Below, piece after piece: positions 49,146 to 60,523 of a stretch of 64,000 nucleotides of DNA. The translations under genes and the position numbers were made by a program. Positions within the stretch are counted from its first letter, which is position 1, and every line of letters starts with the position of its first letter. Origin of the DNA: Perilla frutescens (taxonomy: Eukaryota > Streptophyta > Magnoliopsida > Lamiales > Lamiaceae); contig BRKX01000018.1 in assembly GCA_026008535.1 (NCBI GenBank), positions 16,872,088-16,936,087 of the forward strand, written 5' to 3'. A model generated the notes under the pieces. It was given only the letters and a program-made list of their open reading frames with translations, was not told where the DNA came from and did no database searches.

Positions 49146-49585
49146 CATGTAGTATTATGCCCACACAGCCTCACGAGTATTTAAGTGTATGTTAAACTTT
49201 CATCTTTAGTTCAAATACCGGAATAAAGATCTAGCTACTCATGCTAGATAGAATTGTAAATGCATAAAATAAAGACATGGTAAATAAGAAAATCTTACTG
49301 GAATTGAATTAAAACGTGTTCAACACCACCAATGAACTGTAACAACATTTAAACATAAACCCTACTTCCTGCGGGTATAAGGCTAGAGATTGTTCTCGCT
49401 GCTAAAGCGCTTTAAAACTGGAAACGAAATACATAAAATAAAATGCAGAAAATTGTAATGTGCGAAGTGTCTATTGTTTCCAAAATGAACTAGTTTAAAT
49501 AGATATATTTGAGTTTCAAATTCCCCCACAAGCGGGGGTCTTCAACTGCTTTCGAGAATTGTTGTGCCCGCTTCAGTCTTACTGG
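49146..49585 (-). repeat. Older LTR remnant, right part
   Basis: Continuation of the LTR at 36690-37333 beyond the nested element, matching 33860-34260 ('gttcaacaccaccaatg', 'gcgggtataaggctagagattgttc'). Homology fades near 49585, so it is truncated there. Confidence 0.65.
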
Positions 49586-49690
49586 ATAGGTTATCAATAG
49601 TTTTTGGTTTCATTTGTAGTTGATAGTTTTTTTTATCAGGGTTGATAATTTTATTTTGTGGTTTATATTACTTTAAATTATTAATTAATA

Positions 49691-49930
49691 CTCCATTTAT
49701 TTTCAACTAAGTGTCATTTTGGATGAATGCACATAGATTGATAAATTAATTGAGTTACCTAATACACCATTGTGTGAGTACATTAAATGAGTTAAATATA
49801 GATATATGAATGTATTAAATGAGGTTAAATGTGTGAAAAATGTGAATTTTCTGTCTCGAATTCGTAGAATGACACTTTTTTGAAACAAAATTTAAATACT
49901 AGAATATCACTTTTTCAGAAACGGAGGGAG
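49691..49930. mobile_element. Stowaway-like MITE, copy 3 (inverted)
   Basis: 240 bp, flanked by TA on both sides, in the opposite orientation to copies 1, 2 and 4. The right end reads CGGAGGGAG before TA and the left end CTCCATTTATTTTC. Confidence 0.88.
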
Positions 49931-49932
49931 TA

Positions 49933-50217
49933 TTTTTTTTTAGATTAAATTTTAAAGATTGGATCATAAATGCACTTTCATATTTAAATCTAAGATACTG
50001 AAACTATGAAAAAGAAATAAGAAAAATAATGTATACGAAATAAATAAATGAATTTAATTAATTAAAGCTTAATATATTCATAATATTTTTAAAATAATAT
50101 ATAGAATAACATTAAATATAATAAATATGAGTTATATGATAAATTTATTAAATCTAGAAGGTTCATTTAAGCATCAAAAACTAAGGATTTCTATTAATAG
50201 GTTATTATGTTTTTTTT
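49933..50217. other. AT-rich spacer
   Basis: No gene or repeat terminus recognised. Confidence 0.4.
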
Positions 50218-50372
50218 ATGTTGATAGTAACACACAGCCGCAAATCAAGTGTGACAGTGTAATAAATAAACCACACTTAGAAAATTAAGTGTGACAGCTC
50301 ATACCTAGTGGTGGGATTCGAATTTGAGACATTTAGCCTTAAGCTTACACCACTCCACCACTAGATCATCCC
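50218..50372 (-). mobile_element. tRNA-derived SINE-like element
   Basis: On the minus strand a tRNA-like head is visible: 'gatctagtggtggagtgg' (A-box-like), and about 45 bases later 'aattcgaatccc' (B-box-like). An AT-rich body follows ending near 50218. No clear target duplication was found. Confidence 0.5.
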
Positions 50373-50459
50373 AAACAGATATTATTTGCTTTTATATAGA
50401 TATATAGATGTATAGATTACTAATTCATGTGGTTGATGTGTGTATCTAAATTAGAGATT

Positions 50460-50635
50460 TAGGGTAGGGAATATTTTTTTTATTATTTAAAATTTAGCTC
50501 GGTCCGATTTTTGACAATTTAAGGGAATTAAAATCAAGTCAGACCAAAATCCTAATCAATTCTCATTATCAAAATCAAAACCGAACGAAAATCTTTATCA
50601 GTGATATCTCGCTGGTTCGATTATGCTCACCCCTA
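50460..50635. mobile_element. Small hAT-like relic
   Basis: The right end, read inward, is TAGGGGTGAGCATAATCG, a hAT-style tip. The left candidate TAGGGTAGGGAATA agrees at about 10 of 14 bases. The flanks show no 8-bp duplication, so this is tentative. Confidence 0.35.
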
Positions 50636-51025
50636 CAATGGACAATCTTTCTAGGCAGCATATTTCGGTAATTTCATCTTCGAATATTACCATTAAATTA
50701 TTATTTATCTATGACCACCGAAAAGATTTTGTACATCATATCGCTTCTCACAGAATAGAAATACAATTTTAGCTAGTGTACATTATAAATTTATTTAATA
50801 TTATAAATTATAAAATATTTCAAAGTTATACTTCATCTAATTTGTATAATTATTTTAAGAAAAAAAAGTATGCACATAGGAGTGATTTAGTTTATGGAGG
50901 TAGTCATTTCATGATTAAAAGTTTTTTTTCCACGATTAAAGTTTATCAGTCAATGTTCCGTTGTGTGAGGGACATATCTGAAATTTTAAGGGCAAGTTTG
51001 TCCGTAGCCATCTAAATTAATAGAA

Positions 51026-52681
51026 GATAAAAACTTGTATGAGACCGTCTAACGGATCGCTTATGTTAGACGGGTCAAATAAAACCCAAACCTGTCCAAA
51101 ACTCGCCCAAAACTCGGTCCCAAGCCCATTTTCGCGCGCAGGCGCGTCTAGCCACTGGAGTATCACTAGGTATAAAGTAAAGTATCACTATGTGTGAAGT
51201 ATCACTAACTGTGAAGTGAAGCATCATTAACTATGAAGCGAAGTATCATTAGATATAAATTTGTGAAATATCATTAACTATTAAGTGAAGTATCATTAGA
51301 TATTAGATATAAATTTGACAAAATATCATTAACTATTAAGTGAAGTATCATTAGATATATATCTAGTGAGTATCATTAGCTGTCTGTGAAGTATCATTAA
51401 TTATGAATGAAGTATCATTAACTCAGAAGTGAAGTATAATATGATATTATTGATGATTAAACATTAATTATCAAATCCAAAATAGATAAATGTCATTAAC
51501 TGTGAGTGGAATATCATTAACTTAAGTATCATTATTTATGGGTGAAGTATCATTAATTCACATGTGAGTATCATTATTTATGGGTGAAGTATCATTAACT
51601 CACATATGAGTATCATTATTTATGGGGTGAAGTATCGTCATCTATGGAGTGGAGATTACTATGGAAAAAAGTATCACTAATTACAAAAGAAAGCATAACT
51701 AATTACAAAAGAAAGTATCATTAATTAGACAGAAAAGTGTCAGTTTAAAACATAATCTCAAATTGAGAATCGAGTCTATGAATATAATAAAAACTCATTC
51801 TTGAGTAAAAAAAAATTATTTCATTATCATAGAGAAAAATATTATTGATTACAACATAAAGTATCACTAATTACAAAAAAAAAAAGTAACACTAATTATA
51901 AATAAAAGTATCACTAAAAATCTTCAATACGGTCTCGATCTTGTGCTGCTGCATGTACCTCTGCACTCAATTCAAATCCCCAATTTCAGATCCAAAAAAA
52001 AAAAATCAAAATTAGATTGACGTAGAAGAAGAGCGGCTTTTTGGCGTTGGAGACCTGGATTCGATTCTTCTTCTGCTAAATATGTCTGCTCCATCGAGAA
52101 AGAGAAAAGAAGAGTAACTTTTTGATGTTGGAAACCTGGATTTGATTCTTCTTCTACTTTCCCCATTATCGATTTTTTTCTTCAACAAAAATCAGCAAAC
52201 AACATACGAAGCACCAATTATAAAAAATATAATTAACTTCTGCAATCAATAAAACACCTACGATGTTTACTTTTCACAATACTTTCACCACCAATACATT
52301 TACAAGACACAATTTCCACAAACAAACCAAAACATATCATAACTAAAATTCGAGTTGGGGAACAACAGATGAGGTGGTGAGACAATCGCGATAGCTATGG
52401 CTTCACCAGTGTGATGTGGAGAAAGGCGGGGATTGATGGACTGCAAATCGAATGAGGGCGAGAGAGAGAGAGAGAGAGAATGAGTATCGGTGCTCTGTTG
52501 TGAAGAGAAGCGGTGAGGAAGAGAGTAAGAGAGCGGCGCTGCACAGAGGGAGAGAGAAAGAGAAGCGACATTATTTTTACCTTTTTTTTCTTTATTGTTT
52601 TATATTTAAATTTGATCCGGGTAGGGTTTAGATCCGTCTAACGTAAGAGACCAGTTAGACGGTCTCACACAAGTGTGCCCC
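51026..52681. mobile_element. MULE-type element with 9-bp target duplication and minisatellite
   Basis: The terminal arms share 'cttgtatgagaccgtctaac' (left) and 'cttgtgtgagaccgtctaac' (right, reverse complement) and continue through 'gttagacgg'. The perfect 9-bp duplication TTAATAGAA flanks it (51017-51025, 52682-52690). The left interior is a GAAGTATCATTAAC minisatellite. The right interior (about 51910-52600) is non-repetitive, with a 45-bp direct repeat ('cctggattcgattcttctt' near 52050, 'cctggatttgattcttctt' near 52135) and a GA-rich stretch resembling a 5' leader. It may be captured host DNA. No transposase. Confidence 0.88.
51150..51910. repeat. GAAGTATCATTAACTATGAAGT minisatellite
   Basis: More than 20 imperfect copies of 'gtatcatta' or 'gtatcacta' spaced 15-35 bp apart, interrupted near 51450 and 51750. 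Unrelated in sequence to the GTGCTAAAA arrays of elements A and B but in the same kind of position. Confidence 0.9.
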
Positions 52682-52890
52682 TTAATAGAAAGGAACAAAA
52701 AGCATTACAAATAATTTTGAAAATAAAATACATGATTTTAAAATCTTGAAAATAAGAGCACAACCCTCGTGCTTAATTATGATTTATTAATATTCTTCAT
52801 GGACATCCAAATGATGAAGATCCCTTTACTAAACGGAGAAGTTTAGAGTTCGAAGCTCACCACTTCCTTTTTTCAATTAAAAAAAAAATA

Positions 52891-53126
52891 CTCCCTCATT
52901 TCTATATAAATGTCATTCTAGCCTTTTAAATTTGTTTAAAAAAATGTCATTCTACAAATTCGAGACATAAAATTCACATTTTTCTCACATTTGTCCTCAT
53001 TTAATTCATTCAAACATCTATATTTAACTCATTTAATGTATTCACATAGGGGTATATTAAGTAAGTCAATTAATTTATTATTGTGTACATTCTTTCAAAA
53101 TGACATTTAAATAAAAACAGAGAAAA
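52891..53126. mobile_element. Stowaway-like MITE, copy 4
   Basis: About 236 bp starting CTCCCTCATTTC after TA. Same internal sequence as the other copies ('gtcattctagccttttaaatttg'). The right terminal repeat has decayed (AACAGAGAAAA). Confidence 0.8.
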
Positions 53127-53282
53127 TATAATTTATTCTTATTTACATAAATATTGGCACCTACTTATAATGACAATGAATGATATTTCGAGGTTGCAAG
53201 TGGCCGATATAATGGGCTAACAATTTCGTCCACTAAGAAAACTCCAACTCTAATAGACAAACAAACAACAAAGGCAACCAAC

Positions 53283-53529
53283 CTGTCCTGATAGGGATGG
53301 CCTAATGGTAAAGTGAGGTTATTTGGAGATCAAAGGTCACGGGTTCGAATCTCCTCAGTACTATAGATCGGGTCTGCGAGTAAAAAAAAAAAAAATCATA
53401 AGCAACCAATCTGTCCCGGTGGGGATGGCCTAGTAGTTGAGTGAGATTACTTGGAGGTCAAAAATCACGTGTTCGAATCTTACCACTTGATCGAGTGTGT
53501 GAGAAAAAAAAAAAAAAAAAAAACAACAG
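53283..53529 (+). mobile_element. Two tandem tRNA-derived SINE units with A tails
   Basis: Unit 1 (53283-53394) and unit 2 (about 53411-53523) each have an A-box-like 'gatggcctaatggtaaagtg' / 'gatggcctagtagttgagtg', a B box 'gggttcgaatctc' / 'tgttcgaatctt', and a poly-A tail. The 17-bp target repeats CAACAAAGGCAACCAAC (53266-53282) and CAACAAAGGCAAACAAC (53530-53546) match at 16 of 17. A third partial repeat ('agcaaccaat') separates the units. The paralogous block at 1-1280 has the empty site ('aagcaaccaatcaac', near 163). Confidence 0.9.
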
Positions 53530-54385
53530 CAACAAAGGCAAACAACCACTCAACGTAAAATATGTATGCATGCACATTTCTTTAATGCAGAATTAGTTAA
53601 ATGATTAATTGCTAAAAAAATTCATCACATCCTTATGAAACTAAATTAAATACAACTTAAAACGTAAATAATTAAGACATTCCAATATTTTTTAATTTGT
53701 ATTAAATTTTTAATTTGAATGCTATTCAACATTCCAAAATTTTATTGTAGGCAACTCTGAAATTCAGCCATTACATTGTCTGGTTTAAAAAAAAACTAAT
53801 GGTTGGGTTACGATATAGGTTAAGTCTATTATTGTTATGAATTACAAACATTAAGGATATATTAAATATAATTTACCATTTATTTTATCGTAAAAATAAA
53901 AGTAGTTATGATTTTTACTATATTTGAAATGCTATGTTTTCGTATCATGTATGTATTGAATATGTATTATATGACATTTTTTAGAATATGATTTAGTTAT
54001 GTAATTTATGCTTTAACTATAAATTTGATTAATTTTTGTTATTGGGTCCTCAGTCATGTGAAGACTCATAATGAGTTAGTTTTGATGCTTTGTCGTTTCT
54101 TTGACTTGGACAAATGCACTTGTATGATGTTTACAGTTTACCTATACACATGCGTCTTAAATTTCCCTGATGTCTTTGGACTATTTATTTGTATTTTTAT
54201 TTTATGACGAGAGTAATTCACGTTTGTTAATTAAGGTTGTTCGGTTGATAGACCTAACTCCTATGCAAGATAGTCTGTAAATCACATAGATTGAAGAGGT
54301 AAACTGTACATAGAAAATTAAATATGATAGGCTCTCACTCGTAAAGTTTTGATAGAATTTGAACTGAAAAACTTTCAGTTATACT

Positions 54386-54617
54386 TCCCCCATCCCATAT
54401 TCATATAGATTTATTGGATTTTTCAATAGAATTAAGAAAATTATTGGAAAAAATAATTAAACAAGTAAGCTTTTTAATATGTCCATATTTATTTCTTTGA
54501 TAATGAATTAATTTTTAATGTAAATATATTAGTTAATGAGCTAAATATATATAAAAACCAATCTATACATTAAGATATCAAAAAAAGAAAAAAAATATAA
54601 ACATGAATGAGACGGAG
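54386..54617. mobile_element. MITE with CCCCCATCCCAT termini
   Basis: The left end 'cttcccccatcccatattcat' and the right end, read inward 'tcctccgtctcattcatg', form imperfect inverted repeats. The collinear paralog near 1043 lacks the interval. Probably Tc1/mariner-type but distinct from the four Stowaway copies. Confidence 0.65.
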
Positions 54618-54790
54618 GATGTGAGTCTTTTTCCATGGAAAGTGGACCATTCATGTTTGTACAATGCAGTAGTGTAAATTAGGTTGTTTAGCTTCTTTAA
54701 TTATTCAAATTTATAAGGGCCAAACTTTGTTTAGCCTTTTTTTTCAAATTAATTAGCTATACGATTAAATTGAAAACATCATGCATGTGC

Positions 54791-55275
54791 AAGATACACC
54801 ACAAATTTCACTGGGTTTAATTTTTTAAAAGTTTTTTTATTTTTTTTTTTATTTTTCATCTCTAAATACTTAATTTAAATTTTAATTAGAGACATAATTT
54901 AACATTAAAATTAGAAAATAATAATATATAAAATTATTATTATTTATTGAAAATTGAAACTTTGTTAATTGACAATAATATGAAATTAATATAATATCAT
55001 ATCCTTATAAGGTAAAAATCTAACTACAAATATCAATTTTAGGTATATTTATTGATACATGTATAATAATATATATTATGCAAAAGAAGACACGTATTAT
55101 GAATGTATATAGTCAATCTTAATGTCTTTTTTTTTCAATTATTACTTAGTGATGGATTTAAGATAAATTGTTTTGTCTCTAAATTAGAGAAATAATTTTT
55201 ACATCTCTTTATTTTTATTTTTTAAGTATTATTAATTATATTTTTTACATAATGTATATAATGTATACGAGTATG
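54791..55275. other. AT-rich spacer
   Basis: No gene recognised; low-complexity A/T-rich sequence. Confidence 0.4.
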
Positions 55276-55284
55276 TAATATGTG

Positions 55285-56288
55285 GGCAAAACACATTCAT
55301 GGGTCCCTATATTTTTATGGTTTATTTCAATAGATCCTTGTACAATTTATTTGATTTAGTAGGTCATTCTACTTTGGTAATGCATCCACTCAAGTCCATG
55401 TAGTTTTTTATTTTATTTTGAAAGGTCCATGTACAATTTTTTGTTTTAATAGACCCTTCTACTTTTATATTTACATAAATATTTTAATCTCGTCATGTTT
55501 TTTCGAGATGATTAATCATGCGTACCTCTCTTTTAAGTTTTAACTTTAAAAAACTGGTTGATCAAAGTTTCAACAGTAAACGTTAATTAATTTCTTAGCT
55601 TAATTAATAAAAAGGATTTAATAAATATTCATTAGTTGAATTAAATAAAAATTTAATTTAATTTAATTTAATTTTTATTTAAATTCAATTAATGAATATT
55701 TATTAAATTCTTTTTATTAATTAAGCTAAGCAATTAATTAACGTTTACTGTTGAAACTTTGATCAACCAGTTTTTTTAAATTAAAACTTAAAAAAGAGTT
55801 ACGCATGATTAATCATCTCGAAAAAACATGGCGAGATTAAAATATTTTATGGTGGGAAAAAGGAGTGAAAATTAAATATATTTTATCATGATTTTTTTAA
55901 ATGATCAACCTTGTTTTTTCTATCATAAATATTTATCATTTTTTAGATGATCGCTTGTGTTCTCTTTTAAGTTTTAGTTGTTTTTAATTATTTGATCAAA
56001 GTTTTTACTAGTAATTTTTAATAAATTGCTCTGGTTAAATAATAGAAAAGGTTAACAAATTCGTTAGTTCAATTAAATAATAACTTGATGAGATCAATAT
56101 AGAAATACAATGGCCAATTAAAACAATAAATTTGTATATGGACTTTTTGAAACAAAACAAAAAAGTACAGGGACCTGAGAAAATGCACTACCAAAGTAAA
56201 ATAGCCTACTTATAAACCAAAAAAAAATTGTACAAGGACCTATTAAAATAAAATATGAAAGTACAAGGACCTAAGAATGTGTTTTGCC
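55285..56288. mobile_element. Foldback MULE-like element
   Basis: Almost the whole 1 kb element is one inverted repeat. The outer arms start GGCAAAACACATTC on both strands and carry repeated 'ggtccttgtac' motifs. The inner arms (about 55480-55650 and 55680-55850) are near-perfect complements around an AATTTAATTTAA centre. Flanking 9-bp sequences TAATATGTG (55276-55284) and TAATATATG (56289-56297) match at 8 of 9. Non-coding. Confidence 0.85.
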
Positions 56289-56348
56289 TAATATATGAGC
56301 GAAAATATACTAACGACATTATAATTTGTAATAGATGCTTAAAATATC

Positions 56349-56388
<40 letters not shown>

Positions 56389-57360
56389 GTTAATATATGT
56401 ATAAATATTATGTAATACACAACTGAAGATAAATAAAATGAATACATACAGACAATCTTTAAAAATATAATTAAAATTAAAGAAATTAGAATATAAAAAT
56501 ATATAATTTAACATTAACATTATAAAAATTAAAATATAATTTGAAAGAAATAAGAAAAAAAATTAAATGAATGATGTGAAGATCATTTTAATATTTTGAT
56601 ACATACAAAAATTAAATAATATAATTTTATTTAAATATTTTATGGTGGGAAAAAGGAGTGAAAATTAAATATATTTTATCATGATTTTTTTAAATGATCA
56701 ACCTTGTTTTTTCTATCATAAATATTTATCATTTTTTAGATGATCGCTTGTGTTCTCTTTTAAGTTTTAGTTGTTTTTAATTATTTGATCAAAGTTTTTA
56801 CTAGTAATTTTTAATAAATTGCTCTGGTTAAATAATAGAAAAGGTTAACAAATTCGTTAGTTCAATTAAATAATAACTTGATGAGATCAATATAGAAATA
56901 CAATGGCCAATTAAAACAATAAATTTGTATATGGACTTTTTGAAACAAAACAAAAAAGTACAGGGACCTGAGAAAATGCACTACCAAAGTAAAATAGCCT
57001 ACTTATAAACCAAAAAAAAATTGTACAAGGACCTATTATATACTAACGACATTATAATTTGTAATAGATGCTTAAAATATCAATATTATATATATATATA
57101 TATATATATATTCGTTAATATATGTATAAATATTATGTAATACACAACTGAAGATAAATAAAATGAATACATACAGACAATCTTTAAAAATATAATTAAA
57201 ATTAAAGAAATTAGAATATAAAAATATATAATTTAACATTAACATTATAAAAATTAAAATATAATTTGAAAGAAATAAGAAAAAAAATTAAATGAATGAT
57301 GTGAAGATCATTTTAATATTTTGATACATACAAAAATTAAATAATATAATTTTATTTAAA
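55840..57360. repeat. Recent direct tandem duplication, 793-bp unit
   Basis: Copy 1 is 55840-56632, copy 2 begins at 56633; they appear essentially identical outside indels. Copy 2 lacks the 60 bp corresponding to 56246-56305 (the right tip and target repeat of the foldback element) and has a shorter (TA)n tract. The duplication starts inside the right arm of the foldback element. Confidence 0.93.
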
Positions 57361-57844
57361 ATAAACATACAACATTAAAATTTATAAGAGATATTTAAAA
57401 ATATTATTGATCTAATTATTTAGCTAAGAAATAAAAAAAATGAATTTATAACATTAAAAAATAAAATTGTAATTTAAAGAAGTAAGAAAGATATATTAAA
57501 AGAATGAAGTAAAGTTCATATTAACCTTTTAATATGATACAGCATAGAAATTAAATAATAATTAAGAAATATAATTATATTTAATAAAAGCGTCTAACAT
57601 TATATTTAAAAAAACATATTTATAAATATTATTAATCTCATTATTAATTTAGAACTAAAAAAAATCAATTAAGCACAACACTCTTCGTCTGCTGTGTGTA
57701 TCTATATATATACATATAATATTTAAATAAATAATAAAAATATGTATTATCACACTTGATTCAGCACATAGTATAAGACTATGCTTTCCTGGGACGTGGA
57801 GAGTTATATTCTCGTGATCAACAAAATTGTTGATTTAAGCGTGC
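57361..57844. other. AT-rich spacer, tail of duplicated segment
   Basis: The first part to about 57540 continues the homology to 13270-13490; the rest is AT-rich with a 'tatatatacatataat' patch. No gene. Confidence 0.5.
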
Positions 57845-59640
57845 ATGTGACGACCCGACCATTTTTTATTTTTCCATGACCAATTTTTTAGCTATGGAGT
57901 TTTTTGTAGCTATTTTTTTTCGCGGCTGATTTTAGCTGTGGAATTTTTTGCAGTTAAATTTGTCATTGATTTGATTTTTTTTTTCCAACCATTGAATTGG
58001 AGACTGATTTTAGTGATGGAATTTCTCATCGTTAAATTTGTCACTAGTTTAAATATGCCGATATAATGATCAACGACAATGTTAGAGACGCACTCGTTTG
58101 TTAAAATAATTTAACAATAGATTTGTTATGTTTAGTGACAGTTGTGCATTTTACACAAATTTTGGATATGAATTGATGATATTTATAATGCTAAGTTGTG
58201 TAGTTTTTATTAGTTTTTTTTGCTTTATTTGTTATCATTTTGAGTTTTTGATATGTTTTGCTAGTTTTGCAGTGATAGTTGTGAATTTGTTGAATGATTG
58301 AGCAGAACAGTTAAATACATGCATGAAGAGTTAAAAGAGGATCCAAATAGGCTCTCAGGCTTAATTAAATACTTAATTAAGGCCTAATGGACTGGATTAA
58401 ATAATCAAAGGCCGTGAAAACTTGAAGCCCAATGAGAAAATGGATTGGGTCGACTCGGAAATCTTCGGTCGACACCCCGCTTACTGTACGTATTTTACAA
58501 AAGCTTGAGTCAACCCGGTCAATTTCACTTGGGTTAAACCTGTTCAAAAATAGACTATTGGGTCGTGGGAAATTTTTCACTCAACCCAGGTCGACCGGGT
58601 CCTCAGATGGGCAATTTTCTCTCTCAAATGAGGGTTTTAAACCTACATATCTATAGCCTCCATTTTGATACATGTGCCCATATGTTACAAGAGAGATTAG
58701 AGAGCCACAAAATAGAAGAGAAAAGAAAGGAGAAAGACAAAGGCTTGCCCTCTACTCACAATAAGATGTCAATATTGCTAGAGAATGGGTGCTACTGCAT
58801 AAGACACAAAGAAAGTTGGATTCCCCCATGTTATTCGGTTTCTTTTGTCAATTTTGTCATGAAATCTATATTCTAGTTTTTATTATTTATTTCATTATGT
58901 CTAGCTAAATTTCTAGCTATGTTTTAGGGATTTGATGTTATGAATTTTATCTATATGATTTGATTGTTTGTTCCTGTTATCTCTCAGGGCTTGATTTCTA
59001 TGATTTTATTCCAATCTTGTATGAATGCTTGATCATCATTTTAGCATGCTAGTCGATTAATTTGATGTACTCACTAGAGAAGAATTGATTGCTAGAAATA
59101 TAGAATTCAAGTTATGTGCGCTTGGAAGTACCGACCCAGTGAACAAGTATTACATCAATAAATTTTCATGTGCTTAACTATGAGTAATTATGTGTGAAGA
59201 ACCAACCACGTGAAATGCAAGCTCATTATGTCCATGTTATGGTATATATCTTAATAAGCAGCCTTATAAAAAATCAGTGATTATCTATCGTTGATAAATT
59301 AAAGACTAAGCCAAGTTGCAAGATTCAATGAATATAGATAAATGAGATAATAATTCAATTTTCCTAAAACCTGCGTTTTTACCTATTAATAGTTCCTTCA
59401 TTTTATTTTGTGTTTTTGTTTATTGTTATTTATTCTCTCCTACTTTTCATAACAGTGTCTAGATATTAATTAGGTGCTTGTGTTTAAGAACATAAGAATT
59501 ACAGTCTGTGTGGGATACGATACTCTTGTTCACTATACATATTACAATAATACCGTGCACTTGCAGTCATTTATTTTTTAATAAATAGTGTGTCATTTAA
59601 CGATGGAAAAATGCATTTTTTTGTAATAATAATAATAATA
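57845..59640. mobile_element. Possible CACTA subterminal region split by a solo LTR
   Basis: 57880-58135 carries repeated motifs ('gctatggagttttttgtagct', 'gtggaattttttgcagttaaatttgtca', 'gatggaatttctcatcgttaaatttgtca'). These resemble subterminal repeats of plant CACTA elements. The sequence after the solo LTR ('acgatggaaaaatgcatttttttgta', ending 59625) resembles the corresponding tip, but the final GTG is not intact. Tentative. Confidence 0.35.
58136..59595 (+). mobile_element. Solo LTR, same family as 9769-11282
   Basis: A 1460-bp unit starting TGACAGTTGTGC and ending GTGTCA, alignable with the first solo LTR throughout. Flanking TTTAG (58131-58135) and TTTAA (59596-59600) match at 4 of 5. 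No PBS or internal domain adjoins it. It contains a GGTCGACC-like island at 58445-58605. Confidence 0.75.
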
Positions 59641-60082
59641 ATAATAATGTAATTTACTTGAATTCATGATCGTACTAACATAATATTAATTAGGCCCGAG
59701 GCCAAGTAGAAGTACAAAATTAAAATATAAATTGACAATATATATTTACTCATGGAGTGATCTACTACTAGGCGTGAAAAAGGAACATTTACACTACATG
59801 TGATTAGAGAAGAAAAAATATATTTTTTTTCACTAGAAAAAAAATAACTATTTGTATATCTTCCGTAAGTTAAAATATACCCCTAATACTGTATATTTTT
59901 TTCAATTTATATACATATATATTAGGGAATAAGGTTAATATTTCCTTTAATTTATATGAATTTATTAGATAATGATGTTAAATTTAAATATGCTCTCATT
60001 AAAAAAAAAAAATACAAAGGAGGCCTACGAAAAGGCCCAAAAAGAAAAATACCTAAAGAAATAAACTAAAGGTGATTCTAAA
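59641..60082. other. AT-rich spacer
   Basis: (TAA)n lies just to the left at about 59626-59648; no gene or element end otherwise. Confidence 0.4.
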
Positions 60083-60360
60083 TAGAGATGGCGAAAAATA
60101 CCGTGATACCGGAATACCGTTTATATCGTATCGAAAAAATACTCAAAATACTGAAATTTACGGTATACCGATTTTTCAGTAAGGTAACGGTATGAATTTT
60201 CAAAAATTAAGGTACATCAATGTATACCGAAAGTTCAATATACAGCATTATATCAGTAAGTATGTGACATATCATGGTATGTACCGAAGTGAAGGTATAT
60301 ACCGCCATACTGTCATGTACCGGTATATACCATACTTTGATAAATACTGAATTTAATGTA
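60083..60360. mobile_element. hAT-like end fragment with ATACCG arrays
   Basis: Starts TAGAGATGGCGAAAAATACC and is followed by at least eight ATACCG/CGGTAT motifs, some palindromic ('ataccgg', 'ccggtat'). This is the layout of the other hAT elements here. The opposite terminus is missing, so the element is truncated. Confidence 0.55.
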
Positions 60361-60523
60361 TTTCTTTTACTAAATTTTTTCAGCACATTCATAATACAAT
60401 GCAATAATATAATATTTAGTAAGTTTATCATAAAACTTTATCAATAATTTGATATTTAATTTAACACCTAAATTATTACTAAAAATGAACAATTTAAAAT
60501 TAAATGTAATAAATAATAATGTA

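Larger units (their letters stand above)
53170..54790. repeat. Old duplicated block, partner at 1-1280
   Basis: Collinear with the left edge of the window. Extra sequence relative to the partner is explained mainly by the SINE pair (53283-53529) and a MITE (about 54386-54617). Confidence 0.8.

Noticed and set aside
53287..53480. Possible functional tRNA genes from the A and B boxes
   Set aside because: No foldable cloverleaf or acceptor stem; the A tails and target repeats identify SINEs.
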